Assembly: GCF_022815725.1 (NCBI RefSeq)
Contig: NZ_JALGRF010000004.1
Coordinates: forward strand, 88,133-152,132
Reading direction: 5' to 3'
Length of the DNA: 64,000 nucleotides
Source of the DNA: Streptomyces sp. APSN-46.1
GTDB lineage: Bacteria > Actinomycetota > Actinomycetes > Streptomycetales > Streptomycetaceae
Part shown: positions 7,226 through 14,744 of the stretch, piece by piece
How positions within the stretch are numbered: position 1 is the stretch's first letter
Layout of the letters: each line of letters begins with the position of its first letter
Made by a program: the position numbers and the translations under genes
The notes under the pieces: generated by a model
The model's input: the letters and a program-made list of their open reading frames with translations, nothing else
What the model was told of the DNA's origin: nothing
Database searches by the model: none

Positions 7226-8215
7226 ATGCTTGTTCTGGGCCGCTCGCAGGTCGAGGCCCTGCTCGACGTGGACTCGCTGATCGACGCCCTGGCCCCGGCG
7301 ATGGCAGACCTCAGTGCGGGCCGCGCCTCGGTACCCGACCGCGTCGCCGCCCTGGTGCCCGAACGCGATGGATTCCTGGCGGCCATGCCGGGCTTCCTGC
7401 CGTCGGCCGGGGTGCTCATGACCAAGCTGGTGTCGCTCTTCCCGCACAACGACGGGGCACGGCTGCCTACCCATCAGGCGCTGATCGTGGCGTTCGATCC
7501 GGACACCGGCGAGCCCGCCGCGCTGCTGGACGGTACGGCCATCACCGCAGCGCGGACCGGCGCCTGCTCCGCGCTGTCGGCGCGACTGCTGGCCCGCGAG
7601 GACTCGACCGTGCTGGCAGTGCTGGGCACCGGCGTGCAGGCCCGGTCCCACGCCCGCGCGATCTGCCGGGTCCGCCCGATCCGGCACATCCGCGTGGCCG
7701 GCCGGGATCCGGCGAAAGCCGCTGCCCTGGCCGGGGAACTCTCAGCCGTACTGGAGGCCGAAGTCCAGGCCGTGTCCAGCTACGCCGAGGCGCTCGACGG
7801 CGCGGACATCGCCGCCGCGACGACGCACGCCGTCGAACCCGTGATCCGCCGCTCCTGGCTGACACCCGGGGTGCACATCACGTCCGTGGGGTACAACCCG
7901 GCCGGCCGCGAGATCGACGACGCCACGGTGGCCGAGGCGCTGGTGTGCGTCGAATCGCGCCAGGCCGTGCTTGCCCCGCTCCCCGCGGGCAGCAATGACC
8001 TGCTCCTGCCGATCCGCGATGGCCTCATCACAGCGGATCACGTGCACGCCGAGCTGGGCGAACTCATCGCCGGCCGCAAACCGGGACGCACCGCGCCGGA
8101 CCAGATCACCCTCTACAAGTCGGTCGGCGTGGCAGTGCAGGACGCCGCGGCCACGGCCCTGGTCATGACGTCCGCCCGCGAGCAGTCAATCGGCGAGGCG
8201 ATCACGCTGCGGTGA
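7226..8215 (+). CDS. Ornithine cyclodeaminase / mu-crystallin family protein
   Basis: A 329-residue cytoplasmic enzyme of the OCD/mu-crystallin family. The Rossmann dinucleotide-binding motif VLGTGVQARSHARAI is clear at about residues 135-149. PTHQALIVAFDPDTGEPAALLDGTAITAARTGACSALSARLL matches the family's substrate and cofactor region. Members deaminate ornithine to proline, reduce cyclic imines, or make alanine; the exact substrate is not decidable here. The ATG was chosen because AGGAGG lies ten bases upstream; nineteen upstream codons in frame are not needed. The gene stands alone and converges on the secreted-protein gene at 8395. Confidence 0.85.
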   Translation: MLVLGRSQVEALLDVDSLIDALAPAMADLSAGRASVPDRVAALVPERDGFLAAMPGFLPSAGVLMTKLVSLFPHNDGARLPTHQALIVAFDPDTGEPAALLDGTAITAARTGACSALSARLLAREDSTVLAVLGTGVQARSHARAICRVRPIRHIRVAGRDPAKAAALAGELSAVLEAEVQAVSSYAEALDGADIAAATTHAVEPVIRRSWLTPGVHITSVGYNPAGREIDDATVAEALVCVESRQAVLAPLPAGSNDLLLPIRDGLITADHVHAELGELIAGRKPGRTAPDQITLYKSVGVAVQDAAATALVMTSAREQSIGEAITLR

Positions 8216-8348
8216 TGCCGACACCAGCGCGCGATCGCCCCACCGTACGGCGTTGGATCGGCAACGCGCGGCACACCGGCTGAGCGCATTCGCACGTACG
8301 CGGCTGAGCACACAGACATCAAGACCTCTTCCGGCGCCGCTCATGGGA

Positions 8349-8377
8349 CGGAGCCTGTCCGTCAGGGACAGGCTCCG
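8349..8377. terminator. Hairpin terminator between convergent genes
   Basis: A perfect 12-bp inverted repeat (CGGAGCCTGTCC / GGACAGGCTCCG) with a five-base loop sits between the stop codons of the converging OCD-family and secreted-protein genes. It lacks a T-run, as is usual in Streptomyces, and can serve both directions. Confidence 0.75.
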
Positions 8378-8394
8378 ACAGCGGTACCAACAGG

Positions 8395-9088
8395 TCAGCG
8401 GCGGCGCTGAGCTGTGGTGAGTGCCGGATCTCCCGGCATCGGTGTCGTCCGCTGCACCCACGGGCCGAACTCGTCGTCCGCCTGGCCGACGCAGTCGAGT
8501 CGCACGATGTCATGGCTGGAGTCCAGGAGCGGCTCACAGCGTGTTTCCCAGACCTGCCCGGTGGTCGTCTGCACCTGGATGGAGACGTTCTCTTCGCTAG
8601 CCGTCGGATCGGCGTCAACGCCGGCTACGGAGATGGAGCAGGCGTCCTCGGGATAGTTCGGGTGTTCCACCGGGTCGGTCAGGTCGTACCAGGTGTATGG
8701 GTCATTTCCGGTGTTCCGAAATCCGACGTATGCCGTTCCGTTGTTGAGTGCGGCCTTGATTGTCTGCTCCGGGTCGGGGGCCCCTGTGCCCGAGGCAGGG
8801 TTGTAGGCGTCGATGTCGTTGCACTGGCTGTTGTTGGCCGGGGGAGTGGGGGGAGTGGGGGGTCGTTGCCTCGGCGCTCTGGCTGCAGCTGACGTTCTGG
8901 GTGCCGGTGAAGGTGTTGCCCTGGCCGACTTGTCCCGCCGGGAAGCAGGCGACGGTGACCGAGGGCAGGTTGAGGAGCGACAGCAGCGATCCGTCGTCCG
9001 CGGCGTGTGCGCCGCCCGCACCGAGGAGGAGAGCGGCCATCGCGGTACTGGCGACAGCCGCCAGCGTCTGCCTCTTCTTGAGTGTCAC
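8395..9088 (-). pseudogene. Small secreted protein, frame broken in a C-tract
   Basis: The 5' frame starts at a GTG with GAAAGGA eight bases upstream and encodes a Sec signal peptide (LAAVASTAMAALLLGAGGAHA), then a mature segment with SLLNLPSVTVACFPAGQVGQ and GNTFTGTQNVSCSQSAEATT. The sequence then enters runs of C (ACGACCCCCCACTCCCCCC) and the sensible protein continues in another frame: PPANNSQCNDIDAYNPASG to TAQRRR, ending at 8395. One extra C near 8861 explains the break. The joined product would be about 230 residues, with four or more cysteines in the second half. I do not recognise the family. It is 20 bases downstream of another small secreted-protein gene. Confidence 0.6.
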
Positions 9089-9108
9089 TTGGACTTTCCT
9101 TTCGTCGG

Positions 9109-9378
9109 CTACTTGAGCAGGTGGCCGAGGCCGACGGCATTGGCCGGCGCCGGGGACAGCCCGGAGGCGAGGCCGGTGATCTGGCGCTTCGCGTCCCGGA
9201 CCGTCGGGGTGAGGAAACGGAGCGACAGCAGGTTGTCGAGGCTGAGGGGACCGGCCAGGGCGCCGACGCTCGGGCGTTCGGCGGCAGGAGCGGCCTGGGC
9301 GGTGGGAGCGGAAACGAGCCCGACGGTGATCGCGAGGGCTGCCCCCGACACGACGCGGGCGACAGTGAGGTGAGCCAT
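9109..9378 (-). CDS. Small secreted protein of unknown function
   Basis: An 89-residue protein with a strong Sec signal peptide (VVSGAALAITVGLVSAPTAQA) leaving a mature peptide of about 60 residues: GPLSLDNLLSLRFLTPTVRD and then a Gly/Ala/Leu-rich end. There are no cysteines and no recognised domain. Both this and the next gene downstream contain a Leu-rich LDNLLSLRFL or SLLSLLNLP element soon after the signal peptide, which hints at a shared role. The short gap of 20 bases to the downstream secreted-protein gene suggests one transcript. Confidence 0.65.
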   Translation of the reverse strand: MAHLTVARVVSGAALAITVGLVSAPTAQAAPAAERPSVGALAGPLSLDNLLSLRFLTPTVRDAKRQITGLASGLSPAPANAVGLGHLLK

Positions 9379-9501
9379 GAACGCCCCAACGCAACCCGCA
9401 GCGCCCGGTTATGGGCGATGGACCGGACGGGGCCGGCTTTCGCCCGAGTGGCCGCCCTCGTTACGCGATTCGGCCCCAATCCCAGGTGGCGGCCTGGCGG
9501 T

Positions 9502-10113
9502 CTAGAAGCGGATCACGTTCTCACAGTTCAGGACCACGTCGCGGGCGGCCGAGTCCGCGATCACCGTGTCGAAGCCGTCTCCGCAGTCGATCCGGTCGTA
9601 GCCGCCGTTTCGGCTGAGGATCGTGTCGTTGCCGGCGTTCCCTACGAACGTGTCCTGTGACTGCGGGCTGGGCCAGCCGTTGGGGTCGGACAGCCGGTCA
9701 CCACGGCTACCGCCACGGATCCGGTCCTGCCCGGAGCCGCCGTCGATGACCCCCGGAACCGGCAGCGCGGTGAAGAACCCGAGTGTGACGGAGTCGTTCC
9801 CGTCGCCCGCCGACATCCTGAGCCTCGTCGTCGTGGCGAGGGGCCCACAGTTGACCTGATTGCTTCCGCTGGTCCGGCAGCCGAACCCGGGAATGATCCC
9901 GGCCGCGTCGAAGATCGAGATCTCCCCGGAGTTGTTGACGACGAAGACTTCGTTGGAGGTTGCGGGCAGCGCGGCCCAGTGGACCTCGGACCCCACACGC
10001 TGCGCGAGAGAGGGAGCCGCCGCCGCCGGACCGGCGGCCAGCATGACGAGGGAGAGAGCGGCCGCGGCGGGACCGAGGAGCTTGGCCGGGCGCAGCATCA
10101 GAGATCTGTTCAC
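9502..10113 (-). CDS. Secreted RTX-like calcium-binding repeat protein
   Basis: A 203-residue protein with a signal peptide (AAAALSLVMLAAGPAAAAPS). The middle and end contain hemolysin-type nonapeptide-like repeats: SAGDGNDSVTLG, GGSGQDRIRGGSRGDRLSD, GNAGNDTI and DRIDCGDGFDTV. These form calcium-binding parallel beta-rolls in RTX proteins. There is no enzyme domain. I chose the GTG giving VNRSLMLRPAK because it precedes a normal basic n-region; the ATG five codons later (MLRP) would serve equally. It is monocistronic, with the secreted-protein pair downstream on the same strand. Confidence 0.75.
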   Translation of the reverse strand: MNRSLMLRPAKLLGPAAAALSLVMLAAGPAAAAPSLAQRVGSEVHWAALPATSNEVFVVNNSGEISIFDAAGIIPGFGCRTSGSNQVNCGPLATTTRLRMSAGDGNDSVTLGFFTALPVPGVIDGGSGQDRIRGGSRGDRLSDPNGWPSPQSQDTFVGNAGNDTILSRNGGYDRIDCGDGFDTVIADSAARDVVLNCENVIRF

Positions 10114-10117
10114 TGCC

Positions 10118-10336
10118 CTACCGTGCCGACCGCCCCCGCGCCGCCCCCCGAGTGACCCGGCCCAATACTCCCATCGGCCGTCCCCCATCACCCGTGATGC
10201 CTAACGACGTGGTCGGCAATCGAGGTCGGGGCGTGCTGGACTGACGGTTCGGCTGATGGGTGATCAGGATGTCGCCGACCGGGCGAGTGCCGTCGATCCG
10301 TAAGAGGACGCCCTCGGCGTCGGCGTACGATGTCAT
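10118..10336 (-). CDS. Possible small protein coupled to the cold-shock gene
   Basis: A 72-codon frame whose ATG overlaps the stop of the cold-shock gene by four bases (ATGA). The first 30 residues ([20 protein letters not shown]) look protein-like, while the second half is Arg/Gly/Pro-rich and could be noise. It could be a translationally coupled small gene or a remnant. I do not recognise it. Confidence 0.3.
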   Translation of the reverse strand: MTSYADAEGVLLRIDGTRPVGDILITHQPNRQSSTPRPRLPTTSLGITGDGGRPMGVLGRVTRGAARGRSAR

Positions 10337-10539
10337 AGAGGCCTTACCGTCTGAGCCTGCGGCCCCTTTTGCCCTTGGCCGATCTCGAACTCGACCCTCT
10401 GGTTCTCTTCCAGGGTTCGGTAGCCGTCGCTCTGGATCTCGCTGTAGTGCACGAAGACGTCTGACCCTCCGTTGTCAGGCGTGATGTATCCGAAGCTCTC
10501 CTCGGCGCTGAACGACTTCACCGTTCCTTGAACAGCCAT
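10333..10539 (-). CDS. CspA-family cold-shock protein
   Basis: A 68-residue OB-fold RNA/DNA-binding protein. It begins [22 protein letters not shown] and continues with [35 protein letters not shown]. The RNP2 motif (VFVHYSEI) is intact, whereas the RNP1 position that is usually K-G-F-G-F is here E-S-F-G-Y, a weakened version. The ATG was chosen because it starts exactly at the conserved family N terminus; the longer upstream frame is not conserved-looking. Its role is presumably as a nucleic acid chaperone. The first base run of a possible coupled gene overlaps its stop. Confidence 0.9.
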   Translation of the reverse strand: MAVQGTVKSFSAEESFGYITPDNGGSDVFVHYSEIQSDGYRTLEENQRVEFEIGQGQKGPQAQTVRPL

Positions 10540-11164
10540 CGACTCGCTCCTTCGCATCCGATGCCCGCTGCCCGCTGCCTCGCTCGGCACGTCTCGCGAG
10601 CCGGGTACGTCCACCCGAGCGCGCGGTCGAGGATCTGTCCGCTCGCGTCCGTGACACCCGTGCCCGGACGCCGAAGCACGGCTACCGCGCATCATCGCTG
10701 GCATCCAGCAGGAGGTTGCAGCAGGAGGTCGATCGCGAAACGCGCATCAGGGTGGTGTTGTCGGTGATGGTCTCGTCCCGGTCCTGGCGGGTGCGGGCGA
10801 TGCGGCGGCGGAGCGTGGCCAGGGAACAGAGCTGGCTGGTCCCTGCGTAGCCGTGCCTCCTGGCGGGGCGCCGGGAACCCGGGAGGAAGCGGGGCCCGGC
10901 GCCCACGGAGAGCCGGGGGACGGCTCGGCGCATCGACAAGCCCAACGCCCAGGATGGCCAAACGTCACGGCAGGTCCGGCCGTGGGCCCGCCCAGGTCCG
11001 CCGACGAAGGCGGCGCAGTCCTTGAGCACGCCTCGACGAGAAGGCTTCACACGAACTTCAGGCGACCATGCCACGCCACTACCGTCAGGCCCTGATCGTG
11101 ACGCAAGGCGGCTCCGGGAGCCGAGCCGAAGCTTCGGATCCCGGAGCCGTCCCAGTCTCGACGC
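10540..11164. other. 625-base stretch without a convincing gene
   Basis: Frames here (for example one on the minus strand ending at 10682) are Arg/Pro-rich and look like GC shadows, although RRRIARTRQDRDETITDN near 10740-10800 resembles a helical fragment. I see no complete gene, tRNA or clear hairpin. It may hold remains of a deleted gene. Confidence 0.5.
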
Positions 11165-11509
11165 TCAGAACCCGTCCAGGAAGGCGAAGACGTTCGACTG
11201 CGTCACCTCGCTGCTGGAGACATTCGCGGCGGAGCTGTTGTCCCCGTTGATGCAGATCTGCTGGAGCGAGTTCGACTGCGTCGAGTTCGACTGAAGCGTG
11301 TTCGACTGCGTCACGTCGCCGAAGACGGAGACTGCAACGTTCACCGGGACATTGACCGTGTAGGACGAGTTGCTGGCAGCAGCTGCCTGAGTGCACTCCC
11401 TGCCGGCACCGTTCGTGTCGGTGCCGTCGGCGGTGGCAACTCCCGCCCCGACCACGCCGAGGCTCCCGATCATGGCAGCCACAAGAACAGCCTTGCGAAG
11501 CTTACGCAT
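11165..11509 (-). CDS. Small secreted protein with Asn/Ser/Gln-rich repeats
   Basis: A 114-residue protein. The signal peptide is MRKLRKAVLVAAMIGSLG followed by VVGAGVATADG. The mature part contains two cysteines (ECTQAA and LQQICINGDN) that may pair, a VNVPVNVAVSVFGDV beta-like stretch, and short Q-S-N repeats (TQSNTLQSNSTQSNSLQQ, later EVTQSNVFAFLDGF). Such compositions occur in small streptomycete cell-surface proteins. It is not a chaplin by motif. I chose the ATG with AAGGGA just upstream; a longer frame begins 14 codons earlier without such a signal. The upstream region is relatively AT-rich and contains a -10-like TATAGT. Confidence 0.65.
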   Translation of the reverse strand: MRKLRKAVLVAAMIGSLGVVGAGVATADGTDTNGAGRECTQAAAASNSSYTVNVPVNVAVSVFGDVTQSNTLQSNSTQSNSLQQICINGDNSSAANVSSSEVTQSNVFAFLDGF

Positions 11510-11635
11510 GACATTCCCTTCCTCATTGTCGCATTTGCTTGATTTGCTCAAACGATGACGGTTGTGGACTATATGTCGTGATCGTCGCTTTTATGTCGAA
11601 GCGCGCCGACCCGTCTGCCACCGCGCATCACGTGA

Positions 11636-11941
11636 CTACCGGGCGGTGTCCTGCCCGATCGCGCGGAGGACATCGGCAAGCCAGACCAGGTGGTGGCCCA
11701 CGGCCCGGTCCGGGTCGGCGAGTAGGTCCTCAAGGTGCTGCCATGACTCGGAGAGCTGCCCGATCGTGATCGTTCTCGGTTCGTTGAGGACGTCGTAGAG
11801 TTCGTCGACCGGGACGGACCAGAAGTAGTCGCGTTCAAGTGCCACTGTGCTGCTGCCTGCTGAGGCTTCGATGTGTCGCAGTGCCAGCTCGAAGGCCTGC
11901 CGGAGCTGGTCGAGTGGGATCTGCAGAGGTTCGCCGTCCAT
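11636..11941 (-). CDS. Conserved hypothetical protein
   Basis: A protein of 101 residues, acidic and without membrane segments. It reads LQIPLDQLRQAFELALRHIE near the N terminus and then DYFWSVPVDELYDVLNEP, TIGQLSESWQHLEDLL and AVGHHLVWLADVLRAIG. I recall small proteins with this DYFWS..P-DELY..GQLSE.W.L pattern as widespread, uncharacterised bacterial proteins. The start MDGEPLQ has GGGGA eleven bases upstream; an ATG three codons earlier is possible. It sits alone between a secreted-protein gene and the sigma-factor pair. Confidence 0.65.
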   Translation of the reverse strand: MDGEPLQIPLDQLRQAFELALRHIEASAGSSTVALERDYFWSVPVDELYDVLNEPRTITIGQLSESWQHLEDLLADPDRAVGHHLVWLADVLRAIGQDTAR

Positions 11942-12014
11942 GCGGCTCATCTTCCCCACTGGCGGCCAGATGAGGGCCCCGCTCGCAGCCATGGTCACGC
12001 TTCGTCACGCACTC

Positions 12015-12512
12015 TCAGGAGGCATCCCCGCGCAGCGCATCGCGCAGCCGCAGCAGCTCGCGGCGGCGGGATTGAGCCCGGGCCAGGAGCAGCCCTGCCG
12101 TGGCGATGAGGACGATGCCGACCAGGGCGGTGGCCAGTGCCGCGGCGGTTGTGCCGCGTGCCACGGCCAGAGCTGTCCCGGCGATTCCCGTCACCGTGGT
12201 CACCGCAAGTGCAATCCGGGCGCCCAGTACCCGATCCCGTGCGTACAACGGTCGGCGCCTGCTCAGGACCCAGCCGGCGAAGGCGGCCCACGCCAGCCCG
12301 ACGGCGATCAATCCGGAGAAGACAGCCTGGGCGCGTGCAGGGAGGGGCTGTGGCTCGGTCGCCCACAGCACAGCGATCAGTACCGCCGCGCACCCCCCCG
12401 CCAGTCCCACAGCCACGTATCGCATCCGGGAACGCAGCGAGACTTCCGCCGCCAGCGCGCGCTCCAGCTCTTCGGGCAGGCCCCGGGGCGCTCCGTAGTC
12501 CTGCTCACTCAT
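12015..12512 (-). CDS. Membrane protein paired with ECF sigma factor
   Basis: A 165-residue protein with four predicted membrane spans (around residues 31-49, 62-82, 98-118 and 124-146). A soluble N-terminal segment EELERALAAEVSLRSRM and a basic C-terminal tail (RAQSRRRELLRLRDALRG) flank the membrane region. Its ATG overlaps the stop of the sigma-factor gene by four bases, so the two are translationally coupled. By position it is a candidate sigma-factor regulator, but it lacks the HxxxCxxC zinc motif of ZAS anti-sigma factors, so that role is only inferred. Confidence 0.7.
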   Translation of the reverse strand: MSEQDYGAPRGLPEELERALAAEVSLRSRMRYVAVGLAGGCAAVLIAVLWATEPQPLPARAQAVFSGLIAVGLAWAAFAGWVLSRRRPLYARDRVLGARIALAVTTVTGIAGTALAVARGTTAAALATALVGIVLIATAGLLLARAQSRRRELLRLRDALRGDAS

Positions 12513-13048
12513 GTCTCGTAACCCCTTTCAGTAAGGATCTTGCGCAGCGTGCGACGCGCACGGTGCAACCTGCTTTTGACCGTGCCGGGCGGTACGCCGA
12601 GCACCTCGGCGCAGGCGGCCAGCGGCAGGTCTTGCAAGTGGAAAAGGATCATTACCTCGCGCTCCAGCGGCGGCAGCTCGCCAAGGCCGCCTTCGATCTC
12701 CATCGTGGTCAGGACGCTGCTCAGGGCGTCGTCGTCGACGACTTCTGCCTCCTCCACGGAGGTCTCCGGAGCCTTGTACGCCTGCCGCAGGTGGTCGGCT
12801 ATCGCTCGCCGCGCGATGGTGAACAGCCAGGGAGCGAATCGGTCCGGCTCTCGCAGGCGCGGCAGTCCGCGCACCACGGCGACCCACGCATCCTGGGTAA
12901 GATCATCTGCGACGTGCGGTGAGCCGACCATGCCCCGCACATAGCGCCACAGCGGGGCATGCCACAGGCGCACCAACTCGCCGAACGCCTTCCGCTCCCC
13001 GAGTTGGCAGCGCACCACCAGCAGTCCGGAGCGTTCGTCCTCGCTCAC
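12509..13048 (-). CDS. ECF-type RNA polymerase sigma factor
   Basis: A 179-residue sigma-70 family protein of the ECF group. Region 2 includes FGELVRLWHAPLWRYVRGMVG, then VADDLTQDAWVAVVRGLPRL and FAPWLFTIARRAIADHLRQ. Region 4 is LPPLEREVMILFHLQDLPLAACAEVLGVPPGTVKSRLHRARRTLR, with the expected helix-turn-helix. An acidic linker (VEEAEVVDDDAL) separates them. I chose the GTG preceded by GGAGG at a short spacing; an upstream in-frame start adds 24 residues. It is co-transcribed with the four-span membrane protein. No promoter matching a likely autoregulatory site was identified. Confidence 0.85.
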   Translation of the reverse strand: MSEDERSGLLVVRCQLGERKAFGELVRLWHAPLWRYVRGMVGSPHVADDLTQDAWVAVVRGLPRLREPDRFAPWLFTIARRAIADHLRQAYKAPETSVEEAEVVDDDALSSVLTTMEIEGGLGELPPLEREVMILFHLQDLPLAACAEVLGVPPGTVKSRLHRARRTLRKILTERGYET

Positions 13049-13485
13049 CGCACCTCCCTGTCCTCGCGTCCCAGCATCACCAGAACAGTCGGCACCCACG
13101 CCGGAAAGGTTCACGACCACGATCCATCCAGATCAGGCCCGGCCGGCTTCGCTGGCACCAGAGTTCCAAGTTCTTTGGCTCCGACGCCCGTCGACCGCCG
13201 GGCCGGTAATGGGCTGATGCACAGGCGTGACCTGCGAGAAGAGGCCGTCGGAGCCTCGGGTGAGTCGTCGGCTTTCGGTTCGAGGGTGGTACCACAACAC
13301 CCCGGAACCGTGGTCCCGACGGAGGTGCCTACAGACAGCACGCGGACCGGCTACGCCCTGGCCGTCGCCTGCTCCACCCGGGTGCGGTGGACCACTACCA
13401 GGTGAGGCACTGGACGGCATGGCACCGGCACATCACTCTCGCCTCTGCCTCGGCTCCGTGCCGCGTTCGATGCTGCCGATCGGGC
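13049..13485. other. 437-base stretch without a recognised gene
   Basis: No convincing gene on either strand lies between the sigma-factor start and the DUF397 stop. The part from about 13451 contains CGGCTCCGTGCCG and GTTCGATGCTGCC, which also occur in similar form at about 6867-6895 beside the DUF397 remnant, so this is duplicated flanking DNA. Confidence 0.5.
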
Positions 13486-13662
13486 TCACTGGGCCGACGC
13501 GAAGGCCGCCCAGGCGGTGTCGGTGACCTGGATGACCGGCCCGTCGGCCTGCTTGCTGTCCCGGAGGGCGACCGCGCCGGCGATGTTGGTGGCCACCTCT
13601 ACGCACTCGGAGTCGGCCTTGTCGTTGCTGTAGCTGGACTTCACGAACTCGAACTCGTTCAC
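13486..13662 (-). CDS. DUF397 small protein (WhiJ/AbaA-locus type)
   Basis: A 58-residue protein starting at a GTG three bases after the stop of the WhiJ-like gene. It has the full DUF397 pattern: FEFVKSSYSNDKADSECVEVA, then VALRDSKQADGPVIQVTD and TAWAAFASAQ. Proteins of this type accompany WhiJ-like regulators in streptomycetes and are thought to act with them on developmental or antibiotic genes. The 3' two-thirds is nearly identical in DNA to the remnant at 6988-7075. It is too short to be listed as a separate gene by simple ORF calling. Confidence 0.85.
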   Translation of the reverse strand: MNEFEFVKSSYSNDKADSECVEVATNIAGAVALRDSKQADGPVIQVTDTAWAAFASAQ

Positions 13663-13665
13663 GGG

Positions 13666-14505
13666 CTACATACCTTTACTGATGACGTCGATCAGGTCTA
13701 CGGAGTCGTGCGGCGAGAGGCTCTGGCGGGACACTCGGGCGAACGCCCGGGTATACACCTCGGTGGCTTCTGGCCCCTCCGCCCACACAGTAGATGCGAG
13801 GTTCTCGGCGTAGGCCACATCCAGTGCTCCAGGCTCGGCGAACGAGACGAGGTTGAAGGCGCCCAAAGCGTTCGCCCCCGCCCGGAAGGGCAGCACCTGC
13901 ACGTGGATGTGGGGCAGTCTGGCCATCTCGACCAGGTGGTTCAGCTGTGCGCGCATCACCTCGGGACTGCCGATCTGCTGACGCAGCGCGGCCTCCCACA
14001 GCACCGCATGGAACTCCAGCGGCTCATCGCTCCAAAGCAGCGCCTGCCGCTTGATTCGCGAGGCAACCAGCACCTCGATTTCATCCGGGTGTGACCATTC
14101 GGACCTGACGCCCAGCGCCCTGATGTACTCAGGAGTCTGGAGCAGCCCCGGGATGAGGGCGAGTTGCAATGTGCGGATACGCGTAGCGACCTCCTCCATC
14201 GCGATGTATTCGCCCAGTCCACCGACGAGGCGCACCTGCTGCCACCAGCCCTTGGCCTTGCGGCGATCCCGGTCCAGCCGGGCCAGGTCGAGCAGTCCGT
14301 TCACGAACTGCGCGTCCGTCACACCGTAGAACTCGCACAGCACGCGGATGTCCGGGTCCCGCATGGGGACCCAGCCGCTCTCCATCTTCACGATCTTCGT
14401 CGACGTAGCGCTGATTACCTGCGCGGCTTGGAGCTGGGTCTTGCCCGCCGCTGTGCGCAGCTTGTGCAGCTCTCCACCCAGCCGGCGCCCCAGCACCGTC
14501 GACAT
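13666..14505 (-). CDS. WhiJ-like Xre regulator with DUF5753 domain
   Basis: A 279-residue regulator. Residues about 5-65 form an Xre-type helix-turn-helix (GELHKLRTAAGKTQLQAAQ, SATSTKIVKMESGW). Residues about 95-270 form DUF5753 with LQLALIPGLLQTPEYIRAL, RLPHIHVQVLPF and a final VYTRAFARVSRQSLSPHDSVDLI. This is the architecture of WhiJ, a repressor-type developmental regulator in S. coelicolor. The ATG was picked because it starts the conserved MSTVLGRRLGGEL. The genes beside it, DUF397 downstream and a divergent ATP-binding protein upstream, complete the usual WhiJ-like triad. It is the intact counterpart of the broken regulator at 5411-6138. Confidence 0.85.
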   Translation of the reverse strand: MSTVLGRRLGGELHKLRTAAGKTQLQAAQVISATSTKIVKMESGWVPMRDPDIRVLCEFYGVTDAQFVNGLLDLARLDRDRRKAKGWWQQVRLVGGLGEYIAMEEVATRIRTLQLALIPGLLQTPEYIRALGVRSEWSHPDEIEVLVASRIKRQALLWSDEPLEFHAVLWEAALRQQIGSPEVMRAQLNHLVEMARLPHIHVQVLPFRAGANALGAFNLVSFAEPGALDVAYAENLASTVWAEGPEATEVYTRAFARVSRQSLSPHDSVDLIDVISKGM

Positions 14506-14744
14506 CCGGTTGCCTTGGCTCTCACGTGTTCCGCGGTTCACCGGGTCAGTCTCTCGCTCGTGCGAGCCGACGTACACACCCGTAACTCGTACGGGGAATA
14601 TCTTCCCCGTACCGCTTGCCTCGGGAGTAGCCGGGCTCCTACCGTCGGTGACGAACCGCTCGCCGCAGAGCGTCAGTGGCGGAAGTGCACCGGGCTGCCC
14701 GCAGGGCGCCGGCATGCCACCGCCCGCACAGGAGGTGCACGGAC

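Noticed and set aside
8395-9378. Calling the small secreted proteins rodlins or chaplins
   Set aside because: They are short and exported, but neither the chaplin cysteine/hydrophobic pattern nor the rodlin sequence is seen.
10682-11074. A 130-codon minus-strand frame with helical fragment RIARTRQDRDETITDN
   Set aside because: Most is Arg/Pro/Gly-rich, no start signal, no recognised family; kept only as a note under the empty stretch.
7226-13048. A prophage or integrated plasmid between the DUF397 copies
   Set aside because: No integrase, transposase, phage structural gene, tRNA target or att-like pair was seen; segmental duplication explains the repeats better.
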